Origin: Phycisphaerae bacterium | Lineage (GTDB): Bacteria; Planctomycetota; Phycisphaerae; Sedimentisphaerales; Anaerobacaceae | NCBI GenBank assembly: GCA_030667885.1 | Contig: DAOUVA010000361.1 | Span: 1-5,142, forward strand | Direction: 5' to 3' | DNA: 5,142 nt | Shown here: in pieces, positions 1-5,142 of the stretch | How the letters are laid out: the number at the start of each line of letters is the position of its first letter | Numbering within the stretch: position 1 is the stretch's first letter | Made by a program: the position numbers and the translations under genes | The notes under the pieces: model-generated | Seen by the model: the letters and a program-made list of their open reading frames with translations, nothing else | Database searches by the model: none | What the model was told of the DNA's origin: nothing

Positions 1-128
1 CTCACAGCTTGTTTGACGACGGACTTATGAAAGTAAATAAGGGCCTGACAACAATAGAAGAGGTGCTCAGAGTAACTGAAGTGTACGGGATAAATGAAAA
101 CGAGGATTTTGTTGAAAATGACAAGTAA
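1..128 (+). CDS. GspE/PilB-family secretion or pilus assembly ATPase, C-terminal end (5' truncated by window)
   Basis: Reading codons from position 3, the last 41 residues of a protein are visible, ending at TAA 126-128. They contain D-D-G-L-M-K-V-N-K-G-L-T-T-I-E-E-V-L-R-V-T, the conserved C-terminal motif of GspE/PilB/PulE hexameric ATPases (family form: a 'DG..K...G.TT.EEVLRVT' end). These cytoplasmic ATPases power the type II secretion pseudopilus or type IV pilus extension at the inner membrane. The short acidic tail after the motif (NENEDFVENDK) is the natural C-terminus. The Walker motifs lie outside the window, so GspE cannot be told apart from PilB. In many T2S/T4P operons gspF or pilC follows; here a divergent chaperone cluster follows after 72 bp, with no terminator visible between them. 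Family assignment is confident; the exact subfamily is not. Confidence 0.88.
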   Translation, partial: HSLFDDGLMKVNKGLTTIEEVLRVTEVYGINENEDFVENDK

Positions 129-161
129 AAAGCAGAAGTATCAAAAGTAATCAGAAGTTAT
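122..161 (+). repeat. Short phased direct repeats (about 10-bp period) upstream of the chaperone cluster
   Basis: Three consecutive similar units lie side by side: CAGAAGTAT (133-141), CAAAAGTAAT (142-151) and CAGAAGTTAT (152-161). A weaker fourth copy, CAAGTAAAAAG, overlaps the stop codon of the preceding gene. The period of about one helical turn is the arrangement used by some response-regulator operators, and it sits just upstream of an AT-rich TATATAAATA stretch (177-186). No convincing -35 box is seen, so a promoter is not claimed. The low-complexity A/G-rich composition could also produce this by chance. Confidence 0.3.
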
Positions 162-200
162 GTTGTGCAGAAAAGATATATAAATAAGACTTAAGATATT

Positions 201-1520
201 ATGAATAAAATATTTGTTATCATTGGTTTAGTATTCCTTATTGCTGGTTCAGCCATGCGTGGCTGGATTTACTTAGAGAATAAAAAGGAGCAACAGAGAA
301 TAGCTACCTATGAGTCGAAATATGATTCAGGAGCTGATGATATCATCGAAAAATTCGGAGTGGAAGGATACGACAATAACAAAATTGAAAGTCAGTTACG
401 GCAAGATCAGCCGGGTAGATTGCAGGCTGATTTGGATGAATTGGCTTCGGGAGAAATAGAGGTTTCTCCATATGCAGATATTCTTTACGGTGAGAACTGG
501 CAAGACGAGTTAAATAAGTATATGAAACAAAAAGAACTTAGTGAGGTTATTCATACAGGTTCAATCGTATGTATAGCTATGGGAGGGACGATATTTGCCT
601 GGTATTTGTTACTATGGCTGCTTCGGGCTATTGCTAAGGTTGTGTCCGGATTGAAGAAATATATGACAAAAACTTTTAACAGGCAGCCTAAGGCCGGTAT
701 TGAGGAACCGGATGAGATTTATGTAGAAAAGGATATGATAGAACAAGTACAAGAGCATAGTCCGATTGAGAAAAAGACGAATGATTCTCGTAAATTGGAT
801 AAGGGTAAGTCAACACATGATAATTATGGATCGCCTCTTTCAACAAAATGCAAGAACATACCTGATAAAAAGGACCAGGGGCGAACAAAAAAACCTGTTG
901 GAATTAGTTCGGATGAAAATGTCGAGGAGATTGCCGTATTGCTTTCCGACGAGGAAACCAGTGATTCTTTAGCAAAGCTTGAAGATTCGCTCAAAGCACA
1001 AACCGAGCAGTTGGAAGAACGGACGGCACAGAGTGTTCAAGAGGCCTTAAAGGAACATTCGAAACCGCTCGATAGTACACTTAAAGATCTTGCTCAGCAG
1101 GTCTCAGCTATTCGTGAATACGCTTCATGTCAGCAGGAAAGGGTGGAAAAACTTCAGGATGGGTACGACTGGAATATTATAAAAACATTTTGTCTGCGTA
1201 TCATTCGCTGCATTGACAATTTGGAAAACCGCATCGAACGGCTCTCCAGTAAAGGTACTAAAACCGAATATCTTGAGGACATAAGAGATGAAATGGTATT
1301 TGCTCTGGAGTCGAGTGGTATTGAGCAATATCAGCCGGAAATAAACAGCGATTATCGCGGCCAGGAAAAGTATGCAGAGGCCGTTAAACAAAAGGAACAT
1401 TGCAGCAACTCTAAGCAAAAAGGTAAAATTGCAAAAGTTATCAGGCCGGGCTATCAATATATTATTAACGAAGAGAATATAAAAATAGTACGTACGGCTC
1501 AGGTTAAGCTCTTTGGTTAG
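201..1520 (+). CDS. Two-pass membrane protein with cytoplasmic GrpE-like nucleotide-exchange domain
   Basis: 439 residues. Hydrophobic segments at about 3-24 and 119-147, with Arg/Lys-rich flanks after the second, predict N-in topology, a loop of about 95 residues outside and a long cytoplasmic C-terminal part. Residues 150-250 are charged and low in hydrophobics, a likely disordered linker. Residues 252-320 look like a coiled coil. Residues 324-439 follow the GrpE pattern: a helix with I-D-N-L-E-N-R-I (338-345, compare GrpE V-L-D-N-L-E-R-A), a helix ending A-L-E-S-S-G-I-E (368-375, compare GrpE K-F-G-V-E), a Y-A-E-A-V segment (391-395, compare H-E-A-V), then G-K-I-A-K-V-I-R-P-G-Y (408-418) and I-K-I-V-R-T-A-Q-V-K (427-436), matching the GrpE beta-wing 'G.V..V...GY' and 'R.A.V.V'. 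GrpE proteins release ADP from Hsp70; the gene directly downstream is an Hsp70. Ordinary GrpE is soluble and about 200 residues, so the membrane half is an unusual fusion. ATG 201 is the only start possible, because an in-frame stop lies at 192-194; its ribosome binding site is weak. The GrpE call rests on pattern matching of a divergent domain. Confidence 0.72.
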   Translation: MNKIFVIIGLVFLIAGSAMRGWIYLENKKEQQRIATYESKYDSGADDIIEKFGVEGYDNNKIESQLRQDQPGRLQADLDELASGEIEVSPYADILYGENWQDELNKYMKQKELSEVIHTGSIVCIAMGGTIFAWYLLLWLLRAIAKVVSGLKKYMTKTFNRQPKAGIEEPDEIYVEKDMIEQVQEHSPIEKKTNDSRKLDKGKSTHDNYGSPLSTKCKNIPDKKDQGRTKKPVGISSDENVEEIAVLLSDEETSDSLAKLEDSLKAQTEQLEERTAQSVQEALKEHSKPLDSTLKDLAQQVSAIREYASCQQERVEKLQDGYDWNIIKTFCLRIIRCIDNLENRIERLSSKGTKTEYLEDIRDEMVFALESSGIEQYQPEINSDYRGQEKYAEAVKQKEHCSNSKQKGKIAKVIRPGYQYIINEENIKIVRTAQVKLFG

Positions 1521-1571
1521 GCTTATTAAAAGAAATATGATAAGAAGTCAATACTCAGAGCTAAGAAATAA

Positions 1572-1578
1572 AAGGGGT
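1572..1578 (+). promoter_or_regulatory. Strong ribosome binding site of the Hsp70 gene
   Basis: AAGGGGT lies 5 nt before ATG 1584, one mismatch from the AAGGAGGT consensus. It is clearly the best Shine-Dalgarno sequence in the window and fixes the Hsp70 start. The membrane genes on either side have much poorer sites, so Hsp70 may be translated in excess over its two partners. Confidence 0.7.
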
Positions 1579-1583
1579 ATAAA

Positions 1584-3134
1584 ATGGCTAACATAGTAGG
1601 CATAGATTTGGGAACGACTTTCTCAGCGCTAGCGATTCTAAATGCTATCGGCAAACCTGAAATTGTCCCGAATGCCGATGGTGAAAGGCTTACACCGTCT
1701 GCAATATTCTTCGATGAAGAAAACTCTGATATAATCCGGGTGGGAATCGAAGCTGTTAATTCACGTCGGCTGAATGCTGAAAGGTCTGTACGTTGGGTAA
1801 AGCGGAACATGGGAGACTCGAAGTATCACAAGCGTATTGACAAGAAGGACTGGACGCCTGTGGAATTGTCGTCGCTGATTCTGAAAAAACTTAAGCAGGA
1901 CTGCTCGGTTGGAGACGACCAAATCAATGATGTTGTGATATCCGTTCCAGCTCACTTCGATGAAGTTCGCAGGAAAGCGACTATGGACGCAGGGATTATG
2001 GCCGGTCTTAATGTAATTGGAATTGTCAATGAGCCAGTTGCCGCCGCTTTGTATTATGCGACCACGCGAGAGGTTTCCGGAAAGGTTCTTGTGTATGACC
2101 TCGGTGGTGGAACGTTCGATGTAACGATAATGGATGTCAAAGGCCATCGGATGGATATTATTTGCTCTCAGGGCGACCACGCCCTTGGCGGTGTTGACTT
2201 TGACCAGAAAATATTAGAGTTGTTGGAGCAGTGCTATCGGGACAAATTTAAAAGTGAGTTGATTAGCTCAGAAGAAGACAGGGCAAAATATGAAGATGAG
2301 GCCGAAGATATTAAAAAAACATTGTCGAGACGTCCGGTAGCCAAAAAGCTTCTTTACGGTCCGGCGGGTAGTATGAAAGTTGAAATTACACGCGAGATGT
2401 TCGAAGAGGCTATTTCTTCATTGATGTCTCGAACAGATATTCTGATGGAGGTGGCACTTGAGGAAGCTAAGCTTAAACCTTCCGAAATTGGCAAGGTGTT
2501 ATTGGTAGGTGGCAGTACGCGGATACCACTGGTCCAGCAGCGTCTGGAGAAGATGTTTGGTTCGGCACCTGAGACGGCGGTGAATGTAGATGAATGTGTT
2601 GCGCTTGGATCCGCTTTACACGCCGGATTGACAATGCTGAGAGAAAAGTCCGATGTTATGCCGGCTGGTGTCTCTAATGGTTTGAAAGACATTAACCTTA
2701 CTGATGTTTGTAACCACAGTTATGGAACTATATGCGCTCCTATTGACAAGAATACCGGCAAGCGTGTAATCGAGAATCGTATCATATTAAAGAAAAATAC
2801 ACCTTTGCCCTGCGAAAGCTCACAAATGTTCTATACTCTTTCTGAGGGACAAACAGACCTTGAGGTAACCATAACCCAGGGTGAAGATACAGCTGTTGAG
2901 TACGTAAATAAGATTGCGACGCATAAATTTAAGCTTCCTCCGAAAAGGCCAGCCGATCGACCTATCAAGGTTACTTACATCTATGATGTCAACCAGCGGA
3001 TGCACTGCAAGTTCGAAGATGTTGAATCAGGCAAAGTTCTTGAGGTTGATTTATGCCTGGATAAGAAAGACGAAACGTCCAAAGGCGATGTAAAAAGTAA
3101 AAATAAAAAATTACAGTCTTTCAAAGTCGAGTAG
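1584..3134 (+). CDS. Divergent Hsp70 (DnaK-like) chaperone lacking the C-terminal lid
   Basis: 516 residues. The actin-like ATPase domain (about 1-365) carries all three Hsp70 signatures: I-D-L-G-T-T-F-S (7-14), V-Y-D-L-G-G-G-T-F-D-V-T-I-M (170-183) and V-L-L-V-G-G-S-T-R-I-P-L-V (305-317). Catalytic positions match E. coli DnaK: Asp8, Thr11, Lys73 (K70), Glu150 (E171), Asp172, Thr177 (T199) and Asp179, so ATP hydrolysis should be intact. The subdomain IB region is short and lacks the insertion typical of housekeeping Gram-negative DnaK. The linker reads I-N-L-T-D (370-374) instead of V-L-L-L-D. Residues 375-490 fit a beta-sandwich substrate-binding domain, including R-V-I-E-N-R-I-I-L-K-K-N-T-P-L-P (394-409), the usual 'LI.RNT.IP' strand. 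After it comes only a Lys-rich tail, with no helical lid (DnaK is 638 residues). Gly146 replaces DnaK Arg167, a J-domain contact. It lies 63 bp after the GrpE-like gene and 4 bp before the DjlA-like gene, and presumably works with both. It is probably not the housekeeping DnaK. Confidence 0.93.
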   Translation: MANIVGIDLGTTFSALAILNAIGKPEIVPNADGERLTPSAIFFDEENSDIIRVGIEAVNSRRLNAERSVRWVKRNMGDSKYHKRIDKKDWTPVELSSLILKKLKQDCSVGDDQINDVVISVPAHFDEVRRKATMDAGIMAGLNVIGIVNEPVAAALYYATTREVSGKVLVYDLGGGTFDVTIMDVKGHRMDIICSQGDHALGGVDFDQKILELLEQCYRDKFKSELISSEEDRAKYEDEAEDIKKTLSRRPVAKKLLYGPAGSMKVEITREMFEEAISSLMSRTDILMEVALEEAKLKPSEIGKVLLVGGSTRIPLVQQRLEKMFGSAPETAVNVDECVALGSALHAGLTMLREKSDVMPAGVSNGLKDINLTDVCNHSYGTICAPIDKNTGKRVIENRIILKKNTPLPCESSQMFYTLSEGQTDLEVTITQGEDTAVEYVNKIATHKFKLPPKRPADRPIKVTYIYDVNQRMHCKFEDVESGKVLEVDLCLDKKDETSKGDVKSKNKKLQSFKVE

Positions 3135-3138
3135 ATAG

Positions 3139-4419
3139 ATGGACAAAATTCTGATGTCAATTTTAATTGGAGTAGGAGCATCTGCGTCAATGATCTTTTT
3201 AAGTTTAATTCATCGCGTAAAGTTTGGCGAATTAATAAACCGATTAAGGTCGGGGGATTTCCTTAGTAACATTACTATTTCGGGTTTGATAAAACACGTC
3301 AAGGTGACATTATCACCGAAAAAAAGAACCAAGCCATCTATCGAGTTTTCCGGTGAGCTTGATTTGACTGTTCTTAATTGCCGTGTTACACTGTCGAAAC
3401 AGCAGGACGGCGATAGTTTTTATGATGCCTTTAATGTTGAAATGTGCGGTTCAATCCATGCTCGGCGAGACGTGCAGTCGGCAACTTTGAGCATTTCCAT
3501 TGTGGATACGACTGGTCCGGAGCCTAAGACAAATCCGGTACAGGCTTTGGTTAAACAATGGCAAATGCCCGATTCGCCTGTATTCATTTATAACGCCAAG
3601 CTTGGCAAGCTCCCACACCAGGTCACAACTATACAGGAATGGACGTCCATTGCCCTGTTGCGCCTTGACTGGCTGGCACTTCCCCGCAAAGGAAAAAGAG
3701 AACTGATGTTTATTACATCAATATTTCCTGCCGAAGGGAGAGAACAGCTTGCTTGTGCCCGTTGTTATTTTGAGTATCACAATCGTGATTATGGTTATCT
3801 TGATTTTAAGGAAAATATCCAGCGCTCAAAAACCCTTGCTGTTGCACTGGCATTTACAGTAAGTGCTGCGGACGGCAAACTGTATGGCTGTGAGATTGAG
3901 CTTATAAAAAACTGGTCGAGGGAAAATATAGACCTGCCTGAGACATCCAGCAAAGAAGGGCGTAAACTTGACAAGGCATTCAAGGAAACCATCTCGTTTT
4001 TCCGGGAAGGAAATACATTAAACAGTCACGATATATGTCGAGAGATCGTTGGAATTGCACCACCGTCAGACTGCTATAACATTTTGAATCTTTGTTTGCA
4101 TGTGGCACAGGCCAACGGCTATGTTACTTCAGAAGAATTGAATCTTTTAAAAGATTTCTCAATCTGGCTCGAAATTGAAGCAGATAAATTTAGAGAAATG
4201 GTTCAAAAAGTACTTCCAGTCAATATGTATGAAGTAAAGGATGTTGAAACCATTCTCGGAGTTACTTCAGATATGAACAAAGAAAAAGCCCGCCGGCGTT
4301 TGAATAAAGAGTATAGCAAATGGAGTTCGAGAGTAACAAATTCCGACCCCGAAATTCAAAGCCAGGCCGACCAGATGCTAAAGCTAATTGCTGAGGCAAG
4401 AAACCAATACATAGGCTAA
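3139..4419 (+). CDS. DjlA-like membrane co-chaperone: N-terminal anchor, beta-rich domain, TerB-like domain, degenerate J domain
   Basis: 426 residues. One membrane segment at about 4-25 is followed by basic residues (HRVKFG, R35, R37), consistent with a cytoplasmic body. Residues 60-220 are rich in predicted beta strands and unrecognised; a P-V-F-I-Y-N ... W-T ... L-D-W-L pattern (147-179) is faintly C2- or Ig-like. Residues 229-355 resemble TerB: two helical repeats, each with an acidic turn, A-A-D-G-K-L-Y-G-C-E-I-E-L-I (243-256) and A-N-G-Y-V-T-S-E-E-L-N-L-L (325-337). Residues 368-426 look like a J domain: V-E-T-I-L-G-V (369-375), R-R-L-N-K-E-Y (386-392) and a closing helix ending A-E-A-R-N-Q-Y (418-424). 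However, the HPD tripeptide is replaced by S-K-W (393-395). Anchor-TerB-J is the order of E. coli DjlA, which stimulates DnaK at the inner membrane; the beta domain is extra. The start is 4 nt after the Hsp70 stop, with a weak GAG at 3129-3131, so translation is probably coupled. Met6 is a possible alternative start. Confidence 0.75.
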   Translation: MDKILMSILIGVGASASMIFLSLIHRVKFGELINRLRSGDFLSNITISGLIKHVKVTLSPKKRTKPSIEFSGELDLTVLNCRVTLSKQQDGDSFYDAFNVEMCGSIHARRDVQSATLSISIVDTTGPEPKTNPVQALVKQWQMPDSPVFIYNAKLGKLPHQVTTIQEWTSIALLRLDWLALPRKGKRELMFITSIFPAEGREQLACARCYFEYHNRDYGYLDFKENIQRSKTLAVALAFTVSAADGKLYGCEIELIKNWSRENIDLPETSSKEGRKLDKAFKETISFFREGNTLNSHDICREIVGIAPPSDCYNILNLCLHVAQANGYVTSEELNLLKDFSIWLEIEADKFREMVQKVLPVNMYEVKDVETILGVTSDMNKEKARRRLNKEYSKWSSRVTNSDPEIQSQADQMLKLIAEARNQYIG

Positions 4420-4583
4420 AGGCTCCTGGCGCAATGGAATGTTTTAGCAGCTTTGTAAGACACTTCATATTAGGTATCACACCGATTAGCGGCTCAATAT
4501 AAATCAACTCGATTGAACCGGCAGACCAACTAATATATTGCAGCTTAAGATTTCAGAAAAAGATATTCAACTGATAGAAAACA

Positions 4584-4614
4584 TCTGGCACGTTCCGAAG
4601 GTTCTGTTGCCAGA
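4584..4614 (+). repeat. Inverted repeat with 7-bp perfect arms (possible weak terminator)
   Basis: TCTGGCA (4584-4590) and TGCCAGA (4608-4614) are perfect reverse complements around a 17-nt loop that contains a small CC-GAA-GG inner stem. It could end the upstream transcript, but an A/T-mixed stretch follows it rather than a run of T, and its right arm overlaps the -35 box of the next gene's candidate promoter. It may therefore be an operator or have no function. Confidence 0.35.
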
Positions 4615-4635
4615 ATTCAATTAATAAGTTATTAT
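4607..4635 (+). promoter_or_regulatory. Sigma-70-like promoter for the beta-propeller gene
   Basis: TTGCCA (4607-4612, 5 of 6 matches to TTGACA) is followed, after a 17-bp spacer, by TATTAT (4630-4635, 5 of 6 matches to TATAAT). The predicted transcript start near 4642 leaves a leader of about 43 nt before ATG 4685. Spacing and match quality are the best of any promoter candidate found in the window. It suggests the propeller gene is transcribed separately from the chaperone genes. Confidence 0.5.
4622..4634. repeat. AT-rich palindrome over the -10 region
   Basis: TAATAA (4622-4627) and TTATTA (4629-4634) form a perfect palindrome around a single G. It overlaps the spacer and -10 box of the candidate promoter, a position where a repressor could block transcription. 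An AT-rich 13-mer of this kind can also arise by chance. Confidence 0.3.
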
Positions 4636-4684
4636 TGACGTAGTATTTAAATATGTATGTCAATGAACAATGACGAGAATTGCT

Positions 4685-5142
4685 ATGAGAGTTAAAATTA
4701 AGGTAACCCTGATACTTGTTATTTTTCTCGGATCGTGTGTGGTTCTTACGGCGCTGATAATCAGCCGAATGCGACGTAGCGACGAGGAAGCTGTTTCTGA
4801 GCGAATAGCGCCGGAAACAACGGTTGGCTACCAGGACAGTTGGCCCATGTTTCGAGGCGGTCAGCAGCTCTTAGGCCGGGCTTCCGGATCTTTACCTGAT
4901 TCTCTGAGATTTGTTTGGAAATTCAAAACCGGTGACGAAATTAAATCGTCCCCGGCAATCGAGGACAATCTTGTTTTTATTGGCTCATCTGACGCAAATG
5001 TTTATGCAATTGATTTAGAAAGCGGACGGCAGGTATGGGCATACAAGACCGACGATGCTGTCGAGGCGGCACCTTGCGTGGTCGAAGGTTCGGTTTTTGT
5101 AGGATCATCGGATGGATTCTTGTATGCGCTTGATGCTAAAAG
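4685..5142 (+). CDS. Membrane-anchored PQQ-type beta-propeller repeat protein, N-terminal part (3' truncated by window)
   Basis: 152 complete codons are visible and the frame is open at the window end. Residues 1-30 are a basic start followed by a hydrophobic segment (7-27) and then RMRR, a signal anchor or uncleaved signal peptide. Residues 53-58 are W-P-M-F-R-G, the motif that often precedes PQQ-like propellers in Planctomycetota proteins. From about residue 78, beta-propeller blades begin: W-K-F-K-T-G (78-83), S-S-P-A-I-E-D-N-L-V-F-I-G-S (88-101), V-Y-A-I-D-L-E-S-G (106-114), W-A-Y-K-T (118-122) and then G-S-V-F-V-G-S-S-D-G-F-L-Y-A-L-D (135-150), the PQQ/BamB repeat pattern. Such proteins act outside the cytoplasmic membrane as scaffolds or, if they bind PQQ, as dehydrogenases; catalytic residues cannot be judged here. 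ATG 4685 is preferred for its GAG at 4674-4676; an in-frame ATG at 4670 is the alternative, and an in-frame TGA at 4664 rules out anything further upstream. Confidence 0.87.
   Translation, partial: MRVKIKVTLILVIFLGSCVVLTALIISRMRRSDEEAVSERIAPETTVGYQDSWPMFRGGQQLLGRASGSLPDSLRFVWKFKTGDEIKSSPAIEDNLVFIGSSDANVYAIDLESGRQVWAYKTDDAVEAAPCVVEGSVFVGSSDGFLYALDAK

Larger units (their letters stand above)
4420..4684 (+). other. Intergenic region between the chaperone cluster and the beta-propeller gene
   Basis: 265 bp without a supported gene. The first 160 bases show no recognisable element and no GC-rich hairpin followed by a T-run, so the end of the chaperone transcript is not defined. The last 100 bases hold a hairpin-forming inverted repeat, a sigma-70-like promoter and an AT-rich palindrome, annotated separately. 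Confidence 0.6.

Noticed and set aside
177..186. TATATAAATA as the -10 region of a promoter for the GrpE-like gene
   Set aside because: No acceptable -35 sequence sits 16-18 bp upstream (the best, TTATGT, matches at 2 of 6 positions), so I left it as a possibility only.
1761..2180. 139-codon open frame on the minus strand inside the Hsp70 gene, and similar antisense frames elsewhere
   Set aside because: They lie opposite well-supported coding sequence, show no recognisable domain, and are explained by codon bias of the real genes.
1584..3134. Interpretation as the housekeeping dnaK
   Set aside because: It lacks the lid, the usual subdomain IB insertion and the canonical linker, and its neighbours are divergent membrane co-chaperones rather than standard grpE/dnaJ.
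4434..4502. 22-codon ATG reading frame just after the chaperone cluster
   Set aside because: It has no ribosome binding site, is very short, and its composition and position give no support for a gene.
4635..4661. TTGACG (4635-4640) as -35 box with TATGTC (4656-4661) as -10
   Set aside because: The spacer is only 15 bp and the -10 matches at 3 of 6 positions; the TTGCCA/TATTAT pair just upstream is much better.
4727..4738. Possible lipoprotein cleavage site L-G-S-C in the propeller protein's N-terminus
   Set aside because: The hydrophobic segment continues for about nine residues after the Cys and ends in a basic cluster, which fits a membrane anchor better than a lipobox.

Overview
The window carries the tail of one gene, three complete genes on the same strand, and the head of a fifth. 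All five read left to right. Base composition is moderately AT-rich throughout, with no obvious compositional break. There is no tRNA, rRNA, transposon or CRISPR signature.

Layout: (1) Positions 1-128 are the C-terminal end of a type II secretion / type IV pilus assembly ATPase (GspE/PilB family). (2) Positions 201-4419 are a three-gene run that reads as a complete but highly divergent Hsp70 machine. It consists of a two-pass membrane protein whose cytoplasmic C-terminus looks like a GrpE nucleotide-exchange factor, a 516-residue Hsp70 with an intact ATPase domain but no C-terminal lid, and a DjlA-like membrane protein (N-terminal membrane anchor, beta-rich domain, TerB-like helical domain, C-terminal J-like domain). 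(3) Positions 4420-4684 are an intergenic region with a good sigma-70-like promoter. (4) Position 4685 to the window end is the start of a membrane-anchored PQQ-type beta-propeller protein.

The three middle genes supply, in order, the exchange factor, the ATPase and a J-like partner. Both co-chaperone candidates are anchored in the membrane, so the soluble Hsp70 is probably recruited to the cytoplasmic face of the inner membrane. The J-like domain has SKW where the invariant HPD should be. The Hsp70 has Gly146 at the position of E. coli DnaK Arg167, the residue that contacts the HPD aspartate, and its interdomain linker is degenerate (INLT-D in place of VLLL-D). Both sides of the canonical J-Hsp70 contact therefore appear to have changed together, which suggests a private, rewired chaperone system rather than a housekeeping dnaK locus. 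This is the most interesting content of the window.

Organism: a Gram-negative-type bacterium. The WPMFRG motif ahead of PQQ propeller repeats and the divergent accessory Hsp70 set suggest Planctomycetota, possibly a lower-GC Phycisphaerae lineage. This is inference from gene style only; no marker gene proves it.
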